The notes under the pieces are model-generated. The model ran no database searches, was not told the DNA's origin, and saw only the letters and a list, made by a program, of their open reading frames with translations. 64,000 bases of DNA from Palleniella muris (GTDB taxonomy: Bacteria; Bacteroidota; Bacteroidia; Bacteroidales; Bacteroidaceae): positions 1 through 64,000 of the forward strand of contig NZ_SRZC01000006.1 in assembly GCF_004792655.1 (NCBI RefSeq), given 5' to 3'. Shown one piece after another: positions 57,572 to 64,000 of this stretch (position 1 is its first letter; each line of letters starts with the position of its first letter). The position numbers and the translations under genes are program-made.

Positions 57572-58015
57572 TCAAATGTTTTTGTATTCGTCCTTGGCGT
57601 CGAAGCATGGACACTCCTTAATGCGTTCCCATGGGTCTATGATGCCGTTCTTGTTCTTGTCCGGGGATATGTCCCTGTGCCCCATTATCACCGCCTTTGG
57701 GTAGCGTCCCCGCAGTTCCTTCAGCAGCTGCAGGAGTCCGGCCTTCTGTGCGTCTGTACGGTTGTCCGTGCTGCGCAGCCTTTCGTCAACGCCTCCGGTG
57801 TAGGCAATGTTTATGCTTGTTGAGTTGTAGCCTTTCACACCATTGCTTGCGTGTTCCTCACCAAGCAGCCTGTGGCATGAGCCGTCTGCGGTTATCAGAT
57901 AATGATAGCCCGGATTCTGCCACCCTTTGCGCCGGAACTCCGCCAGCACCTCTTTCACTGTCGCCTTTTGGCTTCCTGCCGTGCAGTGCACGAATATCCG
58001 TTCAATCCTTCTCAT
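57572..58015 (-). CDS. N-acetylmuramoyl-L-alanine amidase endolysin
   Basis: 147 residues, amidase-2 fold. Zinc ligands and catalytic residues: H10 (FVHCTAG), Y37 (PGYHYL), H113 (MGHRDIS) and C137 (CPCFD). It has no signal peptide, so it needs the neighbouring holin-like protein. It cuts the peptidoglycan stem peptide at lysis. Confidence 0.92.
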   Translation of the reverse strand: MRRIERIFVHCTAGSQKATVKEVLAEFRRKGWQNPGYHYLITADGSCHRLLGEEHASNGVKGYNSTSINIAYTGGVDERLRSTDNRTDAQKAGLLQLLKELRGRYPKAVIMGHRDISPDKNKNGIIDPWERIKECPCFDAKDEYKNI

Positions 58016-58256
58016 CCTTGTCCTCCTTCATTTTGTCATTGATGACATTCCTTACATCCCCGAACTTTGTCGAGATGTACACCGTCACGCCGAATACAGA
58101 GCCGGCATACACAAGGCACTGCGCCACGTACCACAGGACAGTGTCGTTGACATTATAGTTGTTCAGGAAAAAGCACAGGAACGCCAGCAGCACACCGCTT
58201 GCAAGCATGCCGAGCGCCGAGCCGTACTGCAGCCACTCTTTTGTATTCTTCCGCAT
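58002..58256 (-). CDS. Holin-like membrane protein
   Basis: 84 residues with two membrane segments (about 11-31 and 41-61) and a charged C-terminal tail (KMKEDKDEKD). It overlaps the amidase gene by 14 bases. Size, topology and place fit a phage holin. Confidence 0.75.
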   Translation of the reverse strand: MRKNTKEWLQYGSALGMLASGVLLAFLCFFLNNYNVNDTVLWYVAQCLVYAGSVFGVTVYISTKFGDVRNVINDKMKEDKDEKD

Positions 58257-58276
58257 CTTCTTTGTTTTTTATATGG

Positions 58277-58573
58277 TTAGTATGTAGCTTTTATATCTAT
58301 GCCTGCCAGCGTTATTCTTACGCTCTCCACCGTCTGTCCGTCCATCTCCAGCTGCTCCTTGATGCGTGTGCGCCAGAATATCGGGTCATGGTCAAGCAGC
58401 ATGCCGCTTATTCCCACTCCCACGGCGGGGCGCTCCTTCAGCTCCCCGTTGTGCAGGCAGAGCAGCAAGGCCTGGTTCTGCGCGAGGATGTCGCCCGTCA
58501 CCAATGAGCCGTTCCTTACGACAGGCTCCAGCGTCTGCCCTTTCTCGTCCCATGTCAGTTGTATTCCGTTCAT
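58277..58573 (-). CDS. gp25/gpW-like baseplate protein
   Basis: 98 residues. LAQNQALLLCLHNGELKERPAVGVGI and the following LLDHDPIFWRTRIKEQLEMDG, VESVRITLAGI follow the pattern of T4 gp25-like baseplate wedge proteins. It lies between spike and lysis genes. Confidence 0.72.
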   Translation of the reverse strand: MNGIQLTWDEKGQTLEPVVRNGSLVTGDILAQNQALLLCLHNGELKERPAVGVGISGMLLDHDPIFWRTRIKEQLEMDGQTVESVRITLAGIDIKATY

Positions 58574-58581
58574 GCCATGTT

Positions 58582-59073
58582 TCAGTGTGTGACCTTCAGG
58601 TCTTCATAATCGTCCTTGTTGAACTCATCCGCTTCCGTCCCGGGCTTTATCGTCGTGAACTTTCCGCCCGGGTGACTCACCGTGACATCGTGGGTATGCG
58701 AGTTGAACGTCTTCACAAGTTCATTGATTTTCTGTGTCAGCTGCGCTATGTTCACCAGTCCGCCGAGTTTGCCGCCGTTGACGACGACAGTCTCCGCATG
58801 GTCGACTTGCAGCACCACAAGCTGCGCGAGGTCGCCGCTCAGGCTGCCGACAGTGACGGCACTTCCTCTTTTCGGTGTTATGAGCAGCTGCCCGGCATCG
58901 TCAGTTTCAGAAGCTCTCAAACGGACATCGGGGATAACGATGTTTCCAATCTCCACTTCACACAGACAGCCTTCCACATTCTTCACGATGCCTTGGCATA
59001 TTGTTATGGTGCGTCCTCCACTAATTTTTGTCAGATAATCACGCAGTATTCTGTAATCGTCCATAGTTGTCAA
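58582..59073 (-). CDS. Baseplate spike protein (gpV-like)
   Basis: 163 residues. An OB-like N-terminal region (about 22-85: ITICQGIVKNVEGCLCEVEIG, cited as position, then LITPKRGSAVTVGSL) is followed by a C-terminal FNSHTHDVTV motif typical of gpV/gp45 membrane-piercing spikes. Confidence 0.78.
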   Translation of the reverse strand: MTTMDDYRILRDYLTKISGGRTITICQGIVKNVEGCLCEVEIGNIVIPDVRLRASETDDAGQLLITPKRGSAVTVGSLSGDLAQLVVLQVDHAETVVVNGGKLGGLVNIAQLTQKINELVKTFNSHTHDVTVSHPGGKFTTIKPGTEADEFNKDDYEDLKVTH

Positions 59074-60047
59074 GATATTCTGAACCCCAAATCAATTTTC
59101 CTTTTTCCTCCGTCCTTGCCGAAGGTTGTCGTCACACTTGTCACGAAATACGTGCCGTCCTTGTACGGATAGTCCTTGTCATGCAGCGTTACCATGTCAG
59201 CAGGACGGCACACCGGTATGAGCCAGCCTGTGATGCTGCCCTCATAACCGTCAAAAGTCCTGCGTTTTACTTCAAGTTCTCCGCGTGCCTTCATGCCCGC
59301 CTCGTCACTTGTTGGGCATCTGACCTCAACCCTTTCGCCTCCGGTGCTCCCGGCTTCCACCTCCTTGACAGTCCCATCCGGAAGGAGGGCTTTCACCACG
59401 ACCTTGACCTTCTTTTCCGCAGCGCGGCGGTATGTGAGGTCTTCCTTCTCAACATTTATGGCAAGGTCGTAGAGCCGCTCATTGCCGATGGTCTCGCCGG
59501 GCGGATGCACATGCAGCGTGCCGTCACATATATATATGTCCGCACCGCATTCCTCCTGTATCTTTTTCAGGACATCGTATCCGGTCGCATCGTGTATGAC
59601 AAACTTTCCATAAGTCCAGCTGTAGGAGCAGGCTATCTGTAAGCCAAGCCCGCAACCGCCAACTACCTTTTCAAGCAGAGCCGTAAGGCTGGTCTTTTTC
59701 AGGACCTCGTCAGGAATCTCTTTCCTGAAGAGGAACAGGTCGTCCTCACAGTAGAGCTTTATGCTGCCACCATCTGTCGATATACGTTGCAGCCATCCGC
59801 TGAACTCACGGACAAGTCCAGTCTCCTCATATCCGAACGATATGCAGACCTTGTCGCCTCGATGCAGCTTGTTCTCCACCTCAAGCGCATTGTTGTACTG
59901 TGCTGCAGGAAGCGTTACCACAGCCGTGTCGGCAAGAAGCTCCACGCTTTTGTGTACCTCAACATTGTCAAGCATCCCCAGCCTATAGCTGCCTATCCTT
60001 ATGTCATATATCATTGTGTACATAGTCTCAGGTGTCAAGGTCGTCAC
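59070..60047 (-). CDS. Tail hub protein (gpD-like, late control D family)
   Basis: 325 residues. The sequence carries the gpD/gp27-like pattern: [23 protein letters not shown], then [29 protein letters not shown] (about 150-180), and the closing [29 protein letters not shown] region. It forms the hub beneath the tail tube. It overlaps the spike gene by four bases. Confidence 0.82.
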   Translation of the reverse strand: MTTLTPETMYTMIYDIRIGSYRLGMLDNVEVHKSVELLADTAVVTLPAAQYNNALEVENKLHRGDKVCISFGYEETGLVREFSGWLQRISTDGGSIKLYCEDDLFLFRKEIPDEVLKKTSLTALLEKVVGGCGLGLQIACSYSWTYGKFVIHDATGYDVLKKIQEECGADIYICDGTLHVHPPGETIGNERLYDLAINVEKEDLTYRRAAEKKVKVVVKALLPDGTVKEVEAGSTGGERVEVRCPTSDEAGMKARGELEVKRRTFDGYEGSITGWLIPVCRPADMVTLHDKDYPYKDGTYFVTSVTTTFGKDGGKRKIDLGFRIS

Positions 60048-60675
60048 GGCTCAGCAACAACTTGTATATGTCGTCACTGTATGCCGTGATAGTATAGTTC
60101 TGGTTCGCTGTGCCGGCGGTGAAAGGAAAGTCCCAGCTTTCTATGGCAAGCCGGCTGACGCCGAATATCTCCAGCAGCGGGCAAAGGGCCTTCACATGTC
60201 CAGCCTCACAGAAGCCTTTGAGCGTCGCCACGTCGGCTGCCGGGTATTTCCCGTTGTCGGACATGAGCACACCCTCTATCCTCACCGTATAGTCGTCCTG
60301 CGTCCACCTTTCCTTGATGCTGCCCTTCACGCTGCCTTTGCTGACATGGCGCCGTATCAGGATGTTCTGCCCGTTGACGCTCACCATCGGCTCGACGGGG
60401 AACAGCCACTCCTTGGCGCCTGACTTCTCCAGACAAAAGCGCAGGGGCATCACCATAGGCATGCCTGCAGCATTGGTGCGTATGACGTCCTCCAGTTCCT
60501 CGTCGCTCAACGCCTCCACATCGAAGCCCGAAGGGTCAGGGATGGTCTTGCCCCTGATGTAGCCGGTGTTCACGCCATGGAAGTCGTTCTCGCGGAAAAG
60601 AGAGTAAGGCGGTATCTTTGTAAGCCCCATGGCGCGCAGTGCCGCGTTCTCCAAAAGGAATCTCGTTGTCTTCAT
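60028..60675 (-). CDS. Phage tail/baseplate protein (DUF6046-like)
   Basis: 215 residues. The product has no membrane segment; [28 protein letters not shown] and [15 protein letters not shown] suggest a DUF6046-like tail protein, placed between tape measure and hub as the circularisation-protein/LysM-type gene of other phages. The family call is tentative. Confidence 0.6.
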   Translation of the reverse strand: MKTTRFLLENAALRAMGLTKIPPYSLFRENDFHGVNTGYIRGKTIPDPSGFDVEALSDEELEDVIRTNAAGMPMVMPLRFCLEKSGAKEWLFPVEPMVSVNGQNILIRRHVSKGSVKGSIKERWTQDDYTVRIEGVLMSDNGKYPAADVATLKGFCEAGHVKALCPLLEIFGVSRLAIESWDFPFTAGTANQNYTITAYSDDIYKLLLSRDDLDT

Positions 60676-62429
60676 TGTTCTGTGCTTGTCGCTATTGCCA
60701 GTGACCTGTTTATGCTTTTCAGTATCACATGTTCAAGTTCCGCCGTGTCCATCCTGTCATTCATGGTGACATTTATGCTGTCGAAGAACTTGGAGATGTG
60801 CATGGTTATGCTCGTGTTCCTTGTACCGCCCATGGCAAGAGCCTCTGCGGTCTTGCCGTGACTGCCTCTTCCAGCCTTGCCATTGCCGGAGGATGCGGCG
60901 TTGAACACTGTCCCGTTTGATGCGCTGCCCTTTGTCCCAGGTGTAGAGATTGCCGCATTCTTTGCCACACTGTGCTTTTTAACCTTGCTCTGTATGGCGT
61001 AGTTCTTGTCGTACTCAGCCTTCACGCCGGAAGCCAGAGCTTTCGTGGATGCGAATGCCTTTTCCGCGCTTGTGACACCAGTAAGGTCCCTCACTCCGCT
61101 TGCGGCGCTCTGCCATGCCCCCTTGAAATCTCCTGAGAAGAGCTTTGATAACGCGGAGCCAAGTTTCCCGATGCCGCTCATGAAAGCCTTGATACGGTCA
61201 ATGAGGTATAGCTTAATGATGTCGCCGAAGCCTTTCACCGTGTCCCACATGGTGAGAAGGAAGGCGCGGAAGCCGGCAAACTTGTTCCAGCAGTATACGA
61301 CGGCAGCGACAAGACCGGTAATCAGTGTAATCACCAAACCGATAGGATTGGCGTTCATGGCTATGTTCACAAGCCATTGCACACCTTCCCATATTTTTGT
61401 AACAGCCGTGACCGCCTTGACTGCTCCTGTGAGTCCGAATATTGCAACAGTGTTGAGATTGAATGCGACGGTATCCACTGCAACGACAGCGGCGAGAAGC
61501 CCAAGTTCCTCCTTCCAGTCAATGAGAAAGCCGGCCACTTTGCCGGCCACCTTGAAAATACCCTGCATGGCTGACGCTACCGGCGGCACTATCATGATGA
61601 ACAGGTCAAGCAGCCCGCTTATTACCGGCTTTATCTCCCCGAACATATCCACGGCAGCCTGCTGCACGTTGCCGGCGAGGGTCGAGAACTTGCCGCTGAC
61701 GGTCTGGCTCAGCCTGTCGCTCATTCCCGCAAATGCCCCGCCTTCATCCGTGGCGTGCCGGATGGCTGCCGCCACGGCGTCAAGACCTATCTGTCCCTTG
61801 CCCATCATGTCCTGAAGCTCACTGTATGTCTTGCCGGTCATCTTCTCCAGTTCCTTGAGAGGGTTGAAGCCTGCATTGATGAACTGAAGGAGATCCTGCC
61901 CGCTCATCTTTCCCGCACTTGCCACCTGCCCGAAGACAAGTGACAGGCTGCCGAGTTTGTTCCTGTCACCGGCTGCGATGTCTCCCAGCTGTCTCAGGTA
62001 GCCGTTGACCTTGTCCGCCTCCACACCGAAGTTCAGCATGGTCTTGGTATTGTCCACAAGGTCAAGGTTGGAGTATGGCGTCTTTGCCGCGAAATCATTT
62101 ATCTGCGCAAGGATGCCCGCCGCCTTCTCCTCGCTGCCGACAAGCGTCGTGAACGCCACAGAGGTCTGTTCCGCCTGTGCTCCGAGACTTGCGACGGCGC
62201 TTATCCCTGTACCTGCAAGAGTGTATGGGTTGGTCAGGAACTGCATGCCCGGCACGGACATCAGGGAGTTCCCGAAATTGGATATTGAGAAGGCATTGCG
62301 CAGGCGGACCCCGACAGAAGCCGCCTTGCGCGAGACAGTGTCCAGCTGATCGGAGGTGCGCCGCGCCACGTTGAGCACGTTGCCGCCGTCCGCCTGCAGT
62401 TTTATGAGAAATTTAAGAATGTTGTCCAT
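60672..62429 (-). CDS. Tail tape measure protein
   Basis: 585 residues. Region about 80-200 has the tape-measure motif [30 protein letters not shown] and [25 protein letters not shown]; hydrophobic segments at about 265-300 and 365-395 follow, with a Gly/Ser-rich stretch near 510. Its length would set the tail at short to medium size. Its start overlaps the end of the frameshifted chaperone extension. Confidence 0.88.
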   Translation of the reverse strand: MDNILKFLIKLQADGGNVLNVARRTSDQLDTVSRKAASVGVRLRNAFSISNFGNSLMSVPGMQFLTNPYTLAGTGISAVASLGAQAEQTSVAFTTLVGSEEKAAGILAQINDFAAKTPYSNLDLVDNTKTMLNFGVEADKVNGYLRQLGDIAAGDRNKLGSLSLVFGQVASAGKMSGQDLLQFINAGFNPLKELEKMTGKTYSELQDMMGKGQIGLDAVAAAIRHATDEGGAFAGMSDRLSQTVSGKFSTLAGNVQQAAVDMFGEIKPVISGLLDLFIMIVPPVASAMQGIFKVAGKVAGFLIDWKEELGLLAAVVAVDTVAFNLNTVAIFGLTGAVKAVTAVTKIWEGVQWLVNIAMNANPIGLVITLITGLVAAVVYCWNKFAGFRAFLLTMWDTVKGFGDIIKLYLIDRIKAFMSGIGKLGSALSKLFSGDFKGAWQSAASGVRDLTGVTSAEKAFASTKALASGVKAEYDKNYAIQSKVKKHSVAKNAAISTPGTKGSASNGTVFNAASSGNGKAGRGSHGKTAEALAMGGTRNTSITMHISKFFDSINVTMNDRMDTAELEHVILKSINRSLAIATSTEQ

Positions 62430-62597
62430 TTGCAGCCTTCGCCTCCATTCGTCGGATGTCTATGAGATACCGGATAGTATGTGCCCACTCTTCGTCACTC
62501 AGTGTGTCGGGGTCCATGTGCATGTAATACCTCAGCATGGTGTTCAGGAACAGCACGTCCCCGTCCTCCGCCCCCGGAACCTCCGCATCCGCTAAAG
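62413..62597 (-). CDS. Tail assembly chaperone frameshift extension (T part)
   Basis: In the -1 frame from the A7 run, an open frame of 61 residues runs to the TAA at 62413: [17 protein letters not shown], then [34 protein letters not shown] (cited as position). It has no start codon at its head and is best read as the C-terminal part of a 154-residue G-T fusion. It ends 15 bases inside the tape measure gene. Confidence 0.8.
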
Positions 62598-62876
62598 TTT
62601 TTTTATCTGTGCCTCCTTTATTTTCATGACCTCCTCCAGCTTTGGGATTACAGGGAGGAAGTACTCATCATCCTCCTGTATCGCCGTGTCACCGTCAACC
62701 CACAACTGGCGGAGCATCGTCTCGCTCATCTTTATAGGGTCCTTTATCACACTGAGGTAGCTCAAGTCCTTGCGTGTCGGCTTGCGCACTATGCAGCTCT
62801 TGCCGCCCACTTCTATCTCAAAGATGTCCCCGTGCTTCTTCTTCCATGCGGAGACCTGTTCTTTCGTGTAAACCAT
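62592..62876 (-). CDS. Tail assembly chaperone (G part)
   Basis: 94 residues from the ATG at 62876 (MVYTKEQVSAWKKKHGDIFEI); the longer upstream frame is Arg/Ser-rich and overlaps the tube gene, so I reject it. The sequence SCIVRKPTRKDLSYLS and WVDGDTAIQEDDEYFL matches phage tail chaperones with their RxPxRxxL segment. It ends IKKL-stop at an A7 slippery site. Confidence 0.8.
   Translation of the reverse strand: MVYTKEQVSAWKKKHGDIFEIEVGGKSCIVRKPTRKDLSYLSVIKDPIKMSETMLRQLWVDGDTAIQEDDEYFLPVIPKLEEVMKIKEAQIKKL
62598..62604 (-). other. Programmed -1 frameshift site (A7)
   Basis: The minus strand reads ATA AAA AAA CTT TAG, giving the heptamer A AAA AAA two codons before the G stop. A -1 slip opens the 61-codon extension directly. 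A GC-rich stretch (GGTTCCGGGGGCGGAGG) lies a few bases downstream and may stimulate it. Confidence 0.78.
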
Positions 62877-62922
62877 TTTCAATTGCTTTTTGATTGTTGT
62901 CTGAATGCCGTTCGTACAGTGT

Positions 62923-63330
62923 TCAGGCTGTCTTCCTGTTGGTGAAGAGGAACGGCAGCGTTTTTTCCTGGAACTTGTCGCCCTGCTTCCACTCGGTGTT
63001 GTCCTCAGTGAATTCGCAGCCGACAATCATGTCCGTCGTTATCACGTCGCCCTTTGTCGGGTTGCCGTAGGAGACGACCATGTCGAAGCTCGCGTCAAGG
63101 ATGTCTCCGCCGCAAGCCTGCCGCAAAGCCTCATACTCGGACTGCAGGAGCGTAATCTCGCCCTCGTAGCTCTTGTTGCCGCGCTGTATGCTGTGCGGCT
63201 TGTTGCCCTTTGCATGCAGCAGCTCCTTCTCCTGCTTCGCGCTGTATTTCACGCCGCGAAGCCCTGTTATGGGACGGCCCGCCAGAACGACGCTGACGTC
63301 CGCCCATTCGTATTCTCTTGTATTGAACAT
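62923..63330 (-). CDS. Tail tube protein
   Basis: 135 residues. The pattern EWADVSVVLAGRPITGLRGVKYSAKQEKELLHAKG (cited as position 8-45), YEGEITLLQSEYEAL and KTLPFLFTNRKT is that of contractile-tail tube proteins. It lies between sheath and chaperone genes, as usual. Confidence 0.82.
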   Translation of the reverse strand: MFNTREYEWADVSVVLAGRPITGLRGVKYSAKQEKELLHAKGNKPHSIQRGNKSYEGEITLLQSEYEALRQACGGDILDASFDMVVSYGNPTKGDVITTDMIVGCEFTEDNTEWKQGDKFQEKTLPFLFTNRKTA

Positions 63331-63342
63331 ATTGCTGTCTTT

Positions 63343-64000
63343 TTATGATGCCGACGTCACCAGGAATCCAAGGTCGACATCTATATAGCGCGCATAGCCG
63401 TGCGGGCGCACCTTGACCTGCACTTTGATGCGTGACGTGGCGGCAATGTCCTGCTTCTCGTCGATGTGGCACTTGCAGCCTTCACCGCTTGCGTCCGCAC
63501 TCAGCTCGCCGTTTGCGGTCATCAGCCTGTTAAGGGCATTCTCGAACGCCTGCTGCCAGCTCTTCACGACGCCCAGCGACATCGTGCCGTCGTCGTTAAG
63601 CTCTATCTCGTCGAGCAGGAAATCCAATGCTGTGTCATACACGACCCTGTACGCCTTGTCTATCACGCGCCGCATGGCAAGGTGCGCATAATCGTCCGTA
63701 ATGTCACATGCCATGCAGTCGTCTGTGAAGAAATATCCGCTCCTGCCGACATATTTGCGTGGTGTGATATACCCTTTTGAGTATATCTCCGCCACGGCGC
63801 TGCCGCTCTCATCCACTTTCCTGCCGCCGATGAACATCTCCAAAGGGAAGAGGCTGCCGTCCTTTACGCGACCGATGTTGCGGTGCACAGGCACGGAGGC
63901 TGTACGCCCCAGCAATGTGCCGACGCATGCACCCTTGCCGTCCTGCAGCGTGTCACCGATCAGCACGCATACGCGGTTATAGTCCTCCTGTGTCAAATCC
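63343..64000 (-). CDS. Tail sheath protein, C-terminal part (cut by window edge)
   Basis: About 218 residues are visible; the frame continues past the window end, and the TTG at 63996 is not a real start. YSKGYITPRKYVGRSGYFFTDDCMACD and RVIDKAYRVVYDTALDFLLDEIELNDDG (cited as positions) match the DUF2586-type sheath C-terminus, followed by a beta end (RIKVQVKVRPHGYARYIDVDLGF). It marks the phage as myovirus-like. Confidence 0.8.
   Translation of the reverse strand, partial: DLTQEDYNRVCVLIGDTLQDGKGACVGTLLGRTASVPVHRNIGRVKDGSLFPLEMFIGGRKVDESGSAVAEIYSKGYITPRKYVGRSGYFFTDDCMACDITDDYAHLAMRRVIDKAYRVVYDTALDFLLDEIELNDDGTMSLGVVKSWQQAFENALNRLMTANGELSADASGEGCKCHIDEKQDIAATSRIKVQVKVRPHGYARYIDVDLGFLVTSAS

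Larger units (their letters stand above)
48175..64000. mobile_element. Transposable (Mu-like) contractile-tailed prophage, partial
   Basis: All phage genes read leftwards: sheath, tube, chaperones, tape measure, hub, spike, baseplate, lysis, fibres, then DNA-modification genes at the end. Insertion inside a helicase gene with repeat-rich ends and no integrase points to transposition. Transposase, head and early genes are outside the window. Confidence 0.8.

Noticed and set aside
62877..63026. Extended N-terminus of the tail chaperone
   Set aside because: The extra 50 residues are Arg/Ser-rich and read out of frame through the tube gene; the ATG at 62876 starts the conserved part.

Overview
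The window is from a gut-type Bacteroidales chromosome (Bacteroides, Parabacteroides or Muribaculaceae relative). The signs are a complete CTnDOT-type tra gene set, RteB/RteC-like regulators, TonB receptor and OprO/P-type porin genes, and promoter-like TAnnTTTG elements in place of sigma70 boxes. No rRNA, tRNA or CRISPR array was seen. Nearly everything here is accessory DNA.

Region 1 (1-9.13 kb) is a type I restriction-modification operon, hsdR-hsdM-GIY-YIG gene-hsdS, followed by a tyrosine recombinase and silent target-recognition cassettes. Three inverted-repeat pairs (62 bp, about 124 bp and 43 bp) join the expressed hsdS to the silent copies, so the locus looks like a DNA-inversion shufflon able to make up to six specificities.

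Region 2 (9.18-32.1 kb) is the backbone of an integrative conjugative element. The minus strand carries traA to traQ plus a lysozyme (a VirB-like type IV secretion system). The plus strand carries mobA, mobB and mobC (accessory protein, relaxase, coupling ATPase). Between the two divergent blocks lies about 1 kb of noncoding DNA with a 14-unit octamer array, a flanking direct repeat and an oriT-like set of inverted repeats. Regulators related to RteC and RteB follow, with a truncated RteB receiver at the junction to the next block.

Region 3 (32.2-42.9 kb) is a phosphate cassette: secreted phosphatase and TonB receptor on the minus strand, and on the plus strand a PhoB/PhoR-like pair, methylglyoxal synthase, a PiT transporter, a PhoU-like membrane protein and an OprO/P-type porin. 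Three promoters have 11-bp-period direct repeats with Pho-box geometry.

Region 4 (42.99-48.17 kb) is a very large SNF2-type helicase gene typical of these elements. Its 5' end is cut by a transposable (Mu-like) contractile-tailed prophage occupying about 48.17-64 kb and running off the window. The visible phage part is the late region on the minus strand: sheath, tube, frameshifting chaperone, tape measure, hub, spike, baseplate, lysis genes, tail fibres and a PI-PLC-like protein. A structured noncoding RNA locus with a perfect 8-bp pseudoknot comes next. Last, at the place where Mu carries mom, are an adenine methyltransferase and a thymidylate synthase homologue with the Asn-to-Asp change of cytosine-specific enzymes. 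The nesting order is therefore chromosome, conjugative element with two cargo blocks, then prophage inside the element.
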